Assembly (NCBI GenBank): GCA_023401925.1 | Contig: JAEXDA010000039.1 | Coordinates: forward strand, 1-64,000 | Reading direction: 5' to 3' | Length of the DNA: 64,000 nucleotides | Source: Bacillota bacterium | GTDB taxonomy: Bacteria > Bacillota > UBA4882 > UBA8346 | Notes under the pieces: generated by a model | What the model saw: the letters and a program-made list of their open reading frames with translations, nothing else | Told to the model about the DNA's origin: nothing | Databases searched by the model: none | Part shown: positions 50,049 through 59,911 of the stretch, in pieces | How the letters are laid out: the number at the start of each line of letters is the position of its first letter | How positions within the stretch are numbered: the stretch's first letter is position 1 | Made by a program: the position numbers and the translations under genes

Positions 50049-50972
50049 TCAACCTTTAACTGCCCCACCGGTAAGGCCTTGAACGATATACTTTTGAAAT
50101 ACCAAAGCCATGACGACCGGAGGCAAACTGGCGATTACACCAGCCGAAGCCATTGCAACGTAATCGATCCCAACTTTACTGGAAAACTCCGAAAGCAAAA
50201 CGCTAATAGTTTTGGAGTTTAAAGTTGAACTTAAAATGAACGCCGTAAAAAACTCATTCCAAGCGATAATAAAGGCAAAAATCCCACAAGCTGCAAGACC
50301 CGGAGTTGAAAGCGGAATGATAATTCGAAATATAGTACCAAATCTGGAACAGCCATCAATACGGGCCACTTCTTCCAAATCTTTCGGCACACTAACAAAA
50401 TAACTTCTCATTAGCCAAACCATCAGGGGCAGAATAAAGGAACAATTGGCAAGAATCAATGCTAAACGGGTATTCAGCAATCCTAAATTCTTCATGATGA
50501 TATAAAGCGGGATAATTAAAACAGCCAAAGGTAAAAACTGGGTTATCAATATCAAAAGATACAAGGGTTTTTTTCCTTTGAAATTCAACCGTGTAAAAGC
50601 ATATGCCGCAAATGTCCCCGCAAAAAGGCATATTAATGTCGATGAACCGGCGATAATCAGACTGTTAAGAAATCCGTATCGCAGGTCTCGATTAGGACTT
50701 GACGAATCAGCCGTACTCAAAAATATTTGTTGGTAATTTTCGACATTAATCTTTTGAGGTATCCAATGTAATGGAATCGCAGTGAGGTCAACCCGGTAGG
50801 ATATACTACTTATAATGAGCCAAGTATAAGGAGCTAAAATGCATAAACAGATAAGAAAAACAGTTAAGTATAGTAAAACCCTCTTCCATTTTCCTTTTTT
50901 GGGCCACTGGGAAAGCATCAACTTTTTTAAAATACCCTGCCTATCATTATCAACATTTTTCAAATTTGTCAT
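50049..50972 (-). CDS. Sugar ABC transporter permease, MalG type (importer 4)
   Basis: About 307 residues from ATG 50972 (GAAGG at seven bases). There are six membrane segments, with an EAA loop at E-V-A-R-I-D-G-C-S-R-F and a C-terminus of G-G-A-V-K-G. It is the partner of the permease at 51084-52001. Confidence 0.9.
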   Translation of the reverse strand: MTNLKNVDNDRQGILKKLMLSQWPKKGKWKRVLLYLTVFLICLCILAPYTWLIISSISYRVDLTAIPLHWIPQKINVENYQQIFLSTADSSSPNRDLRYGFLNSLIIAGSSTLICLFAGTFAAYAFTRLNFKGKKPLYLLILITQFLPLAVLIIPLYIIMKNLGLLNTRLALILANCSFILPLMVWLMRSYFVSVPKDLEEVARIDGCSRFGTIFRIIIPLSTPGLAACGIFAFIIAWNEFFTAFILSSTLNSKTISVLLSEFSSKVGIDYVAMASAGVIASLPPVVMALVFQKYIVQGLTGGAVKG

Positions 50973-51083
50973 ATCTTTTACCTTCTTCACCATTTACTTT
51001 CTAGCAGAATCTTCAGAAAGGATTTTTCAACAAATCTCAGTGAATTCTTAATGGCAAATTTATCTACAATATTAGAGATTCAA

Positions 51084-52001
51084 TCATGAATCAAGTTCTT
51101 GCTCTGACAATAAATTCTTGACGTATAACATTACCAATATCGTTGCTGCAAAAGTCAAAATATACGCCAATGCGGAACCATAACCAAACTTCAAAAACTT
51201 AAAAGTATTTTGATAGATATAGTAAGTCAGTACATTCGTGGCATCCGCCGGCCCACCTTTGGTCATGATATAGATAAGGTCGAATTCTTTTAAGGCCCAT
51301 ATCGTTTTCAATACTAAAACCACCATAATAACCGGTTTTAACATTGGAATTACAATCTTTCGCAAACATTGAAATCCGGTAGCTCCATCAACTTTTGCGG
51401 CTTCATATAATTCTTTTGGCACGGATTGAAGCGCCGCTAAAATAAGTAAAATAGCCACTGGAGTTTCCTTCCAAATATTTGCAAGAATTACAATATGAAA
51501 AGCGGCTAGAGGATCTCCAAGCCATATCTGATAGGATTTCAGTAATCCAATTTGATTTAATAGAGCATTAAAGGCTCCATAATTGGCATCAAATATCCAT
51601 TTCCACATAATCCCGTTAACCACATAAGGAAGCGCCCACGGCAAAATGATTAGACCGCGAACGAAGCCCCTTCCCTTAAAATCCTGGTTTAAAATAAGTG
51701 CGATACAAATTCCCAGCGCGGTCTCAATGGAAACCGTCAACAATGCAAAATACCAAGTCTTGCCGAAGGCCACCCAAAACATTGGATTTTTTAGGGCTTC
51801 AATATAATTACCCAAACCGACAAAATCCTTGCTACTGGCGGGATTAAGCAAATCCATCTTGGTTAGGCTGATCATCAAAGAAGAACACATTGGAAAGACT
51901 AATAAACCAAAAATAATCATCGTGGCCGGTAATAATAATATAAAAGCCAATATTCCCGGTCTTTCCATTACACTCAGATGAGAGGGTGATTTTTTAGACA
52001 T
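51084..52001 (-). CDS. Sugar ABC transporter permease, MalF type (importer 4)
   Basis: About 305 residues from ATG 52001 (GAGGAGG at seven bases); the longer frame to 52040 lacks a site. There are six membrane segments, with an EAA loop at E-A-A-K-V-D-G-A-T-G-F. It lies 44 bases after the SIS gene, as in frl-type operons. Confidence 0.9.
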   Translation of the reverse strand: MSKKSPSHLSVMERPGILAFILLLPATMIIFGLLVFPMCSSLMISLTKMDLLNPASSKDFVGLGNYIEALKNPMFWVAFGKTWYFALLTVSIETALGICIALILNQDFKGRGFVRGLIILPWALPYVVNGIMWKWIFDANYGAFNALLNQIGLLKSYQIWLGDPLAAFHIVILANIWKETPVAILLILAALQSVPKELYEAAKVDGATGFQCLRKIVIPMLKPVIMVVLVLKTIWALKEFDLIYIMTKGGPADATNVLTYYIYQNTFKFLKFGYGSALAYILTFAATILVMLYVKNLLSEQELDS

Positions 52002-52045
52002 GCATGAGCCTCCTCGATAGACAAATAATGGTGAACTCATTGTTT

Positions 52046-53089
52046 TTATAACTTAATCCAGGCATCCAAACCCTCCGGTTGGTCAGGGTTAAATCCTTTT
52101 TGGATGGCTTTATAGTAAGCCAGGATCTGGGGTATAAATATAAGAGGAAGCCCACATGCCGCATTGCTTAGAGTAATCTCGGACGAAACCGCTAATTTCA
52201 CTCCCGGAATATTACCCTTTGGAGTATCGCTATATGTAATCACGGTAGCCCCTTTTTTGATTAAATCACCGGCTAAAGCCGTTTGATATTCATAACCTTC
52301 GGAGCTAAGACACATAATGACCAAAGAATGTTGATTAATTAATACCATCGGCCCATGTCTGACATCAAGCAGATGATAATAGCGCCCCGGAGTTCGGGCA
52401 ATCTCCGTAAAAGCCAGAGCGCCCTCGCCGGCAATCCCTTGTAGCTCTCCGTCCGCCAATATCACCGCATCCCTCCAGTCGGCTTCAGCAATCCCTTTTA
52501 ATTGCGCTTCGTATTTTTCAGTGAAATGCTCTCCGGCATCGATCGCTGTATTTAATTCATTGATTAGCTTTTGCTCATTAGCTAAATATGCCAGGACTAA
52601 TAAATTCGTTAAATAAAGATTGGTAACCGTCCTTGTTTGACAGACGCTTTCATCAAAAGCCCATGGAATTTCCAAAGTTAAATCTGCGATTTTAGCAAGG
52701 TCTGAATCCTCTACACAAGTGACGCCGATAACCGGCAAGGACGGTTGCAATGATTTAACATTTTTTATCGCTTGTATCACTTCACTGGTACTTCCGGAAC
52801 GGGTTGGAGCGATAACGAGTGCCCCGTCAAACAATTTCTGGTAGCTTTTATAATGAAGCATCAAATCTCCGGAAGCAATAGCCGTTGCGGGTCTATCCAA
52901 TCTTATCCTGCAGGTAAATTCGGCGGACTGGCAAAGATTATAACTTGAGCCACACCCAGTAAATATTATATTTTGAGGTGACCTATCTTTGTAGAAACGA
53001 AGCAGTTCTTCTTTCCTTGAAGTAATATAATCAAAAGTTTTTCTTAATGCTGTATATTGAGATTTTATCTCCGCATAAGTATAATTCAT
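52046..53089 (-). CDS. SIS-domain sugar isomerase/deglycase (AgaS/FrlB-like)
   Basis: 347 residues with two SIS domains of the GlmS isomerase type. Phosphosugar-binding loops are seen: F-T-G-C-G-S-S-Y at 44-51 and P-T-R-S-G-S-T-S-E-V near 110-118. A second-half R-H-G-P-M-V-L-I region also occurs in AgaS/GlmS. Family members deaminate and isomerise amino-sugar phosphates or cleave fructoselysine 6-phosphate. It is the first enzyme gene after the regulator, with operator copy 2 about 40 bases upstream. Confidence 0.88.
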   Translation of the reverse strand: MNYTYAEIKSQYTALRKTFDYITSRKEELLRFYKDRSPQNIIFTGCGSSYNLCQSAEFTCRIRLDRPATAIASGDLMLHYKSYQKLFDGALVIAPTRSGSTSEVIQAIKNVKSLQPSLPVIGVTCVEDSDLAKIADLTLEIPWAFDESVCQTRTVTNLYLTNLLVLAYLANEQKLINELNTAIDAGEHFTEKYEAQLKGIAEADWRDAVILADGELQGIAGEGALAFTEIARTPGRYYHLLDVRHGPMVLINQHSLVIMCLSSEGYEYQTALAGDLIKKGATVITYSDTPKGNIPGVKLAVSSEITLSNAACGLPLIFIPQILAYYKAIQKGFNPDQPEGLDAWIKL

Positions 53090-53129
53090 AATTTTAGGCT
53101 CTCTTTTCTTTTTATTTATAACATCATCT

Positions 53130-53149
53130 TATTATATTGTTATAACCAA
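53130..53149. promoter_or_regulatory. GntR-type operator, copy 2
   Basis: A 20-base sequence centred on the palindrome GTTATAAC, identical in inverted orientation to the site at 54098-54117. It lies 41 bases before the SIS gene start, at the operon promoter. The rest of 53150-53358 holds no gene. Confidence 0.8.
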
Positions 53150-53358
53150 TAACTTTAACAGAACAGCTCGATATAATGTCTTCATTCACCTCTTCTTTCA
53201 ACAAACTAAATACAAGCGTATATGAAAAAAAGTGCATATATCCATCTCTCTATACCAATAAAATATATCATATTTGTATATATGTCAAGATATATTACAC
53301 AATTTCATATCAAATAACAAAGGCTTACATATAACTTACATCCTCGTTGCAGCCCGCA

Positions 53359-54090
53359 TTATTTTAAACAAATCTTATATTTGTAACGATCACCCCGGAT
53401 GATCCCGCGACAAAATTCGACCCTTCGTTCATTTGCATAGGTAGTCCTTTCTAATAAAAGACCCGGCGCATTTTTACCGACATGTAAATGAACGGCATCA
53501 TTCGAATGAATAATAACAGCCTCAAATGTTTCAATCGCTTCATTGGGAATCAAATTATATCGGCTCGTTAATGCATTATATAAACCTTTGGCCTCAATTT
53601 CATCCGCAGTCAAACCGGGGCATAATTCACACGGTATATAGGATGTTTCAACAGCAAACGGTTCCTCATTTGCCAGTCTGAGCCGTTTGATACAATAGAC
53701 TTCCGTTTCTTTTTCATTAAAATGTTTGGCAATACTTTCATCGACTCTTAATTTTTTGAACTCAATCATTTGGGTACGGGGCGCATACCCCATATTGCGA
53801 ATTTCTTCACTGAAACTGTAAAAACTTGATAGTCTTTGTTCAATCTTGGGAGCAGTCACAAAGGTACCTTTACCTTGTTTCCGGTACAAAAACCCTTCGC
53901 TCTCCAACTCTTTCAATGCCTGCCGCACCGTAATCCGGCTGACTTCATATAAATCACATAATTCTCTTTCAGTAGGTATCTTACTGTCAATCTCCCACTC
54001 ATTGCTTTTGATCTTATCCACCAAAATTTCTTTTAATTGATAATACAATGCGACTGGCGCTTTTTCATTCAGTAAAATTGTTTCCACCAC
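53359..54090 (-). CDS. GntR/HutC-family regulator
   Basis: 243 residues. The N-terminal winged helix has I-P-T-E-R-E-L-C-D-L-Y-E-V-S-R-I-T-V-R-Q-A-L-K-E-L and Q-G-K-G-T-F-V, followed by a UTRA effector domain (E-E-P-F-A-V-E-T-S-Y-I-P; final R-G-D-R-Y-K-Y). The effector is normally a phosphosugar or glycosyl compound. The start is GTG with only a weak ribosome site. It likely represses both itself and the SIS operon through the two identical sites. Confidence 0.92.
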   Translation of the reverse strand: MVETILLNEKAPVALYYQLKEILVDKIKSNEWEIDSKIPTERELCDLYEVSRITVRQALKELESEGFLYRKQGKGTFVTAPKIEQRLSSFYSFSEEIRNMGYAPRTQMIEFKKLRVDESIAKHFNEKETEVYCIKRLRLANEEPFAVETSYIPCELCPGLTADEIEAKGLYNALTSRYNLIPNEAIETFEAVIIHSNDAVHLHVGKNAPGLLLERTTYANERRVEFCRGIIRGDRYKYKICLK

Positions 54091-54097
54091 ACTTTGA

Positions 54098-54117
54098 TTG
54101 GTTATAACAATATAATA
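54098..54117. promoter_or_regulatory. GntR-type operator, copy 1
   Basis: TTGGTTATAACAATATAATA lies eight bases before the regulator's start codon and matches all 20 bases of the site at 53130-53149. The core GTTATAAC is a perfect palindrome. This pair is direct evidence for autoregulation plus operon control. The following 54118-54382 shows no gene. Confidence 0.8.
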
Positions 54118-54382
54118 TATTATCCTTGAAAACTTTTCAAGTTTTTGGGGAGGAAAATTTACGTACAGGCGATTTTACAGATTAAAATAGCGTTCAATAC
54201 TGCCTACTTGCAAAGGGATATAAAAGACTTGCATAAAGGATTTAGCCTTCTAACGAAGTCAATATCATTGTAAAGCCGCTTATCAATAAAATCAAAAAAA
54301 GGATATATTTATCTTTCCTAGAATTATTATACTTCTATTCATTATGAAACTAAAACTTGCAACATGAAAGGTTAAAAAAATT

Positions 54383-54616
54383 ATGGAATCGGATGAACTG
54401 CAAAAAGATTTTGAAGGTTATTGCCCGTTTTTAAAAAAAATCCACACAATCCAGGTCTTATACACTTTGATTAGGCTGAATAATGCTCCATCATTATATA
54501 AAGCTTTCGCATTTGATTGCGGTCACATGGAGACTTGTCCATTAGAAATTTGCCCGATTGGGGAAAAAATACCTGATTTATTTGAGGCTGACCAGGATTG
54601 CCAAACTGAGGGCTAA
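54383..54616 (+). CDS. Small cysteine-containing conserved-type protein
   Basis: 77 residues. The spacing of Y-C-P-F-L-K-K, T-I-Q-V-L-Y, F-D-C-G-H, T-C-P-L-E-I-C-P-I fits a small Bacillota protein type with a five-cysteine, metal-binding look. I do not know its function or name. AAAGG lies 12 bases before the ATG, which is long. It is isolated between the GntR gene and mobile-element debris. Confidence 0.5.
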   Translation: MESDELQKDFEGYCPFLKKIHTIQVLYTLIRLNNAPSLYKAFAFDCGHMETCPLEICPIGEKIPDLFEADQDCQTEG

Positions 54617-55038
54617 TTTTTTCTAAGATTTCAAATCGATTCAAAATCTAATTCTCCTTCGACCATATTTCATACTTTTGTTTCTCACACGTCCATGAAA
54701 CCTCCCAAGGCAGAAACGAAATATTTTTTTCCATATATCAGCCCCCTTTTACCGTATGCGGATTGTTTTAGGCTTTAGTTTCTTTTTTAACCTTACCTTC
54801 AATATGCTTGCTATGACTTCTGTTCGTCAGACCGGAAATTTATCTCCAGCTTCCTTCAGATCCATATGCGCAGAGGAACACCGAGGCTGTCTAAAAAGCA
54901 ATTCAAAATCAACAAGAAATACAATATATAGCTTCATCGAATGGTTTTTCTCACGCCCATGCTTGGTGTGTAAGTAAAAGCCCGCCGATATAAATATCAA
55001 CTGGCTTTGGCATAAACTCTTATCCGCACAGACAGACT
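54617..55038. other. Region of mobile-element debris
   Basis: No gene is supported. It contains the group II intron fragment at 54790-54883 and, from 54884, a sequence AGGCTGTCTAAAAAGC that matches one end of the MITE at 48525-48636. A poorly matching opposite end (AGACAGACT) occurs near 55025. Confidence 0.5.
54790..54883 (-). mobile_element. Fragment of a group II intron 5' region
   Basis: On the minus strand it carries GATCTGAAGGAAGCTGGAG and TCCGGTCTGACGAACAG. These match the domain I sequence of the intron fragment at 31551-31745 base for base over most positions, with several differences. Neither the intron's 5' end nor its 3' domains are present. It is a separate, older fragment. Confidence 0.65.
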
Positions 55039-56235
55039 CTACCAGTAAAGTTTCCAATCCTTGACCAACCGCACCAAGGCTTCGAAGTAAAAATAATCTC
55101 CCCAGATTACACATTCATCAATGCCTTTTTTTTGCGGTTTTCCGTAAACTGCGTGACAAAGCAAACCGTTGGATGACATCCCGACGGTGGTATAATGATC
55201 CATGAGCGACTTCATAATCTTTAAAGCAGCATTTTCATAATATGAACGATAGACATCGGTGAGCGGAAGATGTTTGATCAATTCCAACAATCCACAGACA
55301 ACTATTGCCGCCGCCGAACTATCTCTTTCTTCGGCACCTTCCGTAAAACATAAATCCCAATAACAAATCCCATCTTCAGGTAAACGATTTAGAAAATAGT
55401 TGGCTAATTTCTTAGCCAGCTCAATAAAGCCCCAATCTCCTGTATAAACATAACTTAAGACAAAACCGTAGATCCCCCATGCCTGTCCCCGCGACCAACA
55501 AGAAGTGTCTGAATATCCCTGCCCAGTCTTGCCAAAACGGGGTTCCCCGGTGACCACGTCCATATAATATGTATGGTAAGTCGATGCATCTTCCCGTACA
55601 ATATAACGGGCCGCTTGCTTGGCATGACTGATTGCAGCATGATAATAATCTGTCCGGCCAGTCACCAAGGAACTCCAGTACAAAAGAGGTAAATTCATAC
55701 AGCAATCAATGATCATTCTGCCCCGTTGTTCAGGGTCATTCAAATCGCCCCATGCTTGGATAATCCCAGCCTTCTCCAAAAAACGTTCCATTAATATATC
55801 GGCGGCGCGCAGCGCCAGATCCTTGCCTCGTTGATTACCGGTAAGTTTATAAACAGCCACGCCCGATAGTGTATATAAGAAACCCAAATCGTGAGTGTTT
55901 GTATACCTTCGTTCATTTAAACGAACTTCATAGCTGTCCAATTGCTCTTCGGCAACCTGGCGGTATTGTTCCTGTCCGGTAAGGTCATAAGCAAGACATA
56001 CCATTCCAGTCCAAAAGGAGGAAGTCCAATCGGTATTGCCCATAACGGGATAGTTCAAATTCACGCTGGCAGGCGCGGGAAATCCGCCAGCAAATCCCGG
56101 TAGATTTCCATCAATCTTACGCAATCCATATTCCAAAGCCAGGAAACAATGTTCCCGTGTGACACAGGACAATCCGGCATCGGAGTGTTCCAACCTCAAT
56201 CCCTCATCTTGGATCTCTTTCAAAGAAAAGATCAC
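55039..56235 (-). CDS. GH88 unsaturated glucuronyl hydrolase
   Basis: 398 residues of glycoside hydrolase family 88, an (alpha/alpha)6 barrel that removes 4,5-unsaturated uronic acid from oligosaccharides left by polysaccharide lyases. The catalytic aspartates are Asp116 in T-N-T-H-D-L-G-F and Asp177 in I-I-D-C-C-M-N-L-P-L-L-Y-W. S-R-G-Q-A-W-G-I-Y-G and D-S-S-A-A-A-I are also typical. No signal peptide is seen, so it is cytoplasmic. The start is GTG 56235, or a TTG four codons in with better spacing. It is the last gene of the operon. Confidence 0.92.
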   Translation of the reverse strand: MIFSLKEIQDEGLRLEHSDAGLSCVTREHCFLALEYGLRKIDGNLPGFAGGFPAPASVNLNYPVMGNTDWTSSFWTGMVCLAYDLTGQEQYRQVAEEQLDSYEVRLNERRYTNTHDLGFLYTLSGVAVYKLTGNQRGKDLALRAADILMERFLEKAGIIQAWGDLNDPEQRGRMIIDCCMNLPLLYWSSLVTGRTDYYHAAISHAKQAARYIVREDASTYHTYYMDVVTGEPRFGKTGQGYSDTSCWSRGQAWGIYGFVLSYVYTGDWGFIELAKKLANYFLNRLPEDGICYWDLCFTEGAEERDSSAAAIVVCGLLELIKHLPLTDVYRSYYENAALKIMKSLMDHYTTVGMSSNGLLCHAVYGKPQKKGIDECVIWGDYFYFEALVRLVKDWKLYW

Positions 56236-56255
56236 CCCATCTTGTTTCTCTCAAT

Positions 56256-58058
56256 CTACTTGCTCGACTCTTCTTGCTTCTTCTTTTCCAAGTAAAACTG
56301 TTGTAATACATAGAATGCTTGTTTTTTCCTTTGTTTATCTGCTCCGATCAATCCTTTAAGGTTAAATCCTTGTTGAAAACGGTTTATACGGCGAGGAGTT
56401 CTAAAATCATACAAAAGCCACGGAGTCATTCCTTGAATATAATCAAAACGTTTAACAAAGTCGACTTGATGCCGATAGACGTCCACCATATGCTCTTCCG
56501 TGAATAACTCGGACACATCACCATGTTTTCCGGCAACGCAATCCGCCCCAGTCTCACTAACAATCACGGGTTTTTCGGGTTTGGAGTTCTGACCCAACCG
56601 CTCCAAATCGTTATAATCTGGCCGGTACCAACCGTAATATTCGTTAAGACCGATGATATCCAAAGCTTCAGTCAAACGGTCTTCAATTTTCAACTTCACA
56701 TTGTTAACTAAACATGCAGCAGAAACCAACCGGCTAGGGTCCACATTTTTAGCAGCCTGCGCTAAACGGGTCATAAACGAAAGCCTGGCATCTGTATCGG
56801 CATTCTCATTGCCTACCGACCATATAATCACGCTAGCCCGGTTAAAATCCCGGATTATCAACTCTAACAATTGATTCTGGGCATCATCATAGGTGGCAGG
56901 ATTTTCAAAATCAATGGCCCAATATACCGGAATCTCCTCCCACAACATAATGCCTACTTCATCGGCAATTTGTGATACCCGCTCACTATGAGGGTAATGG
57001 GCCAACCTCATAAAATTACCGCCCAATTCCTTAATATGCTCAAAACGGCGCCGCAAATCTTCTTCGGTGACCATTTTCCCCAGGTTTACATCATCTTCAT
57101 GCACACAAACGCCACGCAAGAATCTCTTTTTACCATTGAATAAAATTTCCCGGCCTTGAACTAAAATTTGCCTAAATCCCACTTTCAGCTCGATACGGTC
57201 ACCGAGATATTCAGCGAATACTTGATACAAGCGCGGATTTTCCGGACTCCATAATTCAGGAGTAGCTTGAATGGTTATAGAAGCCTTCCTGTTAGTCACT
57301 GAAGCGCACTGGACCAAACCCAACTCAGGAATTTCTAATTTTACTTCCCCGGTTTCCCCGCCATCCACTTCGATTTCGGCACAAATTCGATTATAATTAT
57401 TATCCGGGACTAAATAAATCCGGCATTGTTTGATAAATGAAGGTTTAAGACGGTACAACTCCACATCACGGTAGATACCACCATAATTAAACCAGTCGGT
57501 ATTGCGCATTGGGACCCGATCCAAGGTCCGGGTGTTATTGACACATATTTGAAGCAAGTTCTTGCTGCCGAGTTTCGCTGTGACTTCTACAGTGAAAGGA
57601 GTTGAGCCGCCGTAATGATTACCCAGGAATTCGCCGTTTACGAAAATTTTAGCATCATAATTAGCCGCGCCGATACGCAAAAAAACTCTTTCTCCCTCTG
57701 CTTCCGCTGCATATTGGAACTCTCGGGCATACCAAGCACTACCTTCATAATACAAATATTCCGGTTGAAATAGATTCCAACAAGAGGGAACCGGGATCAA
57801 TTCGCCTCCGTCCGCATCATAGTCCCATGGCAAGGGACGCCCTTGTTCATCACGGCGACGCACTTGATGCCACCCAGCTCTTAGTCCCGTATCATAAGCA
57901 TCGATACTAAAGTGCCATTGGCCGTTCAGACTTTCCTTGGGGCGGTTCTCCGTGAAGATCAAAGTTTGATGATTCAGATTTTGAAGATTATATTTCAAAC
58001 CATAGCTTTCATTATGCAGATAATCCTGGTGATTTTGGCACTGGTTATTATTCATCAT
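56256..58058 (-). CDS. GH2 beta-glucuronidase-type glycosidase, copy 2
   Basis: 600 residues, paralogue of the enzyme at 31859-33670 throughout its length and with the same domain order. Acid/base Glu lies in S-V-G-N-E-N and the nucleophile Glu in V-S-E-T-G-A-D-C. The N-x-K motif (F-N-L-K-G) near residue 565 again suggests uronate recognition. AAAGGAG precedes the ATG. It is followed by GH88, so the pair should strip glucuronic and unsaturated glucuronic acid from imported oligosaccharides. Confidence 0.9.
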   Translation of the reverse strand: MMNNNQCQNHQDYLHNESYGLKYNLQNLNHQTLIFTENRPKESLNGQWHFSIDAYDTGLRAGWHQVRRRDEQGRPLPWDYDADGGELIPVPSCWNLFQPEYLYYEGSAWYAREFQYAAEAEGERVFLRIGAANYDAKIFVNGEFLGNHYGGSTPFTVEVTAKLGSKNLLQICVNNTRTLDRVPMRNTDWFNYGGIYRDVELYRLKPSFIKQCRIYLVPDNNYNRICAEIEVDGGETGEVKLEIPELGLVQCASVTNRKASITIQATPELWSPENPRLYQVFAEYLGDRIELKVGFRQILVQGREILFNGKKRFLRGVCVHEDDVNLGKMVTEEDLRRRFEHIKELGGNFMRLAHYPHSERVSQIADEVGIMLWEEIPVYWAIDFENPATYDDAQNQLLELIIRDFNRASVIIWSVGNENADTDARLSFMTRLAQAAKNVDPSRLVSAACLVNNVKLKIEDRLTEALDIIGLNEYYGWYRPDYNDLERLGQNSKPEKPVIVSETGADCVAGKHGDVSELFTEEHMVDVYRHQVDFVKRFDYIQGMTPWLLYDFRTPRRINRFQQGFNLKGLIGADKQRKKQAFYVLQQFYLEKKKQEESSK

Positions 58059-58111
58059 GAGGCTCCTTTATAAAATTGATAGTTTATGCTCAGGCCAGCA
58101 AAGTGGCCTGC

Positions 58112-58984
58112 TCATCCTTTCACTCCACCCGCGGCGATTCCTTGAACAAAATACTTTTGCGCCGCTAAGAAAACGATGACGACCGGCACTATCGAAATCA
58201 GACAACCTGCCAATTGAGGACCGTAAGCTACTGCGTATTGAGTTGTGAAATCAGCGATTCCAAGCGGTATGGTCTTAAGAGAATCTTTGGAAAGATACAT
58301 CATTGGCGTGAAAAAGTCATTCCAAAAGAACCGGAAAGAAAAAATAACCTGGGTTGCTAAGACCGGTTTAGCCAAAGGAAGGATAATCTTGGCGAAAATT
58401 AAAAAATCATTGGCCCCGTCTATTTTAGCAGCTTCCATCAGAGAGTCCGGAATCGTCATAAAATACTGCTTGATCAAGAAGGTACCGAAAGCTGTAAAAG
58501 ACCCGAGCAAAATCAATGCCATATGCGAATCATACAATCCCAAATTACGCACCATAAAAAATTGCGGGATAATCATCACTTGTTGCGGAATCATAATCGA
58601 TGAGACGTATAATAGAAAAACCACATCTCTACCTATCCATTTCAGCTTGGTAAACGCATATGCGCCGGTCGTCGCAGTAACCATCTGAACCAAAGTAATT
58701 AAAATGGTCACTTTAAACGAGTTAAAAATATAGATGGGGAATGTCTTCATTAGCTGCTGGAAATTATCAAAAATAACTAGTTTGGGGAGGATGCTCATGG
58801 GATAATCAAAAATCTCGGACTCGTTTTTAAACGCCGAAGAGATCATTACTACCAGCGGCATTAAAATTAAAAGAGACGTAATAATCAGTGTTATATAAAA
58901 TAATATCGTTCCGATAACAGATTTAGCTCTATCACCGGATCTCTTTGGTTGTTGCTGCAAAGTTAAAATGCTTATATCAGTCAT
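58112..58984 (-). CDS. Sugar ABC transporter permease, MalG type (importer 5)
   Basis: 290 residues with six membrane segments. The EAA loop reads E-A-A-K-I-D-G-A-N-D-F and the C-terminus G-G-V-K-G. It is the counterpart of the permease at 33703, sharing most of the core but with a shorter N-terminal tail. Confidence 0.92.
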   Translation of the reverse strand: MTDISILTLQQQPKRSGDRAKSVIGTILFYITLIITSLLILMPLVVMISSAFKNESEIFDYPMSILPKLVIFDNFQQLMKTFPIYIFNSFKVTILITLVQMVTATTGAYAFTKLKWIGRDVVFLLYVSSIMIPQQVMIIPQFFMVRNLGLYDSHMALILLGSFTAFGTFLIKQYFMTIPDSLMEAAKIDGANDFLIFAKIILPLAKPVLATQVIFSFRFFWNDFFTPMMYLSKDSLKTIPLGIADFTTQYAVAYGPQLAGCLISIVPVVIVFLAAQKYFVQGIAAGGVKG

Positions 58985-59014
58985 TATTTTAAGCTCCTTT
59001 CCTGAAGACTCATT

Positions 59015-59911
59015 TTATTCGTAGGTTACCCATTTCTTTTGACCTCTGTATTGAATCAAGGTGATCACCAGCACCATACTGAGCAAGATTACCGCTTCGG
59101 CCGATGCATACCCCATCTTGTAATAAGAGAAAGCATTTTGATAAATATCAAATACCATCACTGTGGTGGATCCTCCCGGACCACCCCCGAATTGTCCGCC
59201 GGTCATTACGAAAATCGGTTCAAAGACCTTAAACGAATTGATTACCGCCATCACCACACTAAAAAAGATGGTCGGGCTAAGCATAGGAATGGTCACATTT
59301 AATAACTGACGCCATTTCCCGGCTCCGTCAATGCTGGCCGCCTCATAAAGGTCAGCATTAATTGCTTGTAAGCCGCTTAAAAACAATACCATATAATACC
59401 CAAAGGATTGCCATACCGTTATACTGATAATGGTGTAAAGAGCAGTGTTTGAACTTGTCAACCAGGGTTGAGCACCCAGGCCAAGAGAAACTAAAAAGTT
59501 GTTCACCGGCCCTTTTTCAGGATTGAGAATCAGCATGAACACCACGGATATGGCGACCATCGATAAAATTGATGGTAAAAATATGACTGAGCGGAAAAGA
59601 TTCCTCCCAAAACGTTTTTTGTTTAATAACAAAGCAAAAACAAAACCTAAAAATATCTGGGCTGTAACCGCCAGAACTGTAAACTTCACGGTATTCATTA
59701 ACGTATTCAGAAAAGTGCCGCTGCTTAGGATATTAAAGAAGTTCTTCAGGCCAATCCAATGGAACGTAAAGCCTCCCGAATAATCAGTAAAAGCTAAACC
59801 AACCGTTGCAATCATCGGTACCATAATAAAGATAAAAAACCCAATAAAACTCGGCAGTAGGAAAGCTGCAACCACCCACCATTGAGTGCTTTTCCCAGAG
59901 AATTTCGCCAT
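59015..59911 (-). CDS. Sugar ABC transporter permease, MalF type (importer 5)
   Basis: 298 residues from ATG 59911, six bases after AAAGGTG; a GTG three codons earlier is the alternative. There are six membrane segments, with an EAA loop at E-A-A-S-I-D-G-A-G-K-W. It is the counterpart of 34641-35534, with the same G-G-Q-F/L-G-G-G-P-G/A-G-S-T-T-V segment. Confidence 0.92.
   Translation of the reverse strand: MAKFSGKSTQWWVVAAFLLPSFIGFFIFIMVPMIATVGLAFTDYSGGFTFHWIGLKNFFNILSSGTFLNTLMNTVKFTVLAVTAQIFLGFVFALLLNKKRFGRNLFRSVIFLPSILSMVAISVVFMLILNPEKGPVNNFLVSLGLGAQPWLTSSNTALYTIISITVWQSFGYYMVLFLSGLQAINADLYEAASIDGAGKWRQLLNVTIPMLSPTIFFSVVMAVINSFKVFEPIFVMTGGQFGGGPGGSTTVMVFDIYQNAFSYYKMGYASAEAVILLSMVLVITLIQYRGQKKWVTYE

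Noticed and set aside
52046..53089. GlmS glucosamine synthase
   Set aside because: The SIS protein lacks the N-terminal glutaminase domain and is only 347 residues, so it is an AgaS/FrlB-type enzyme, not GlmS.
54884..55033. Second complete MITE
   Set aside because: Only the left end matches; the supposed right end (AGACAGACT) is too poor to define an element.
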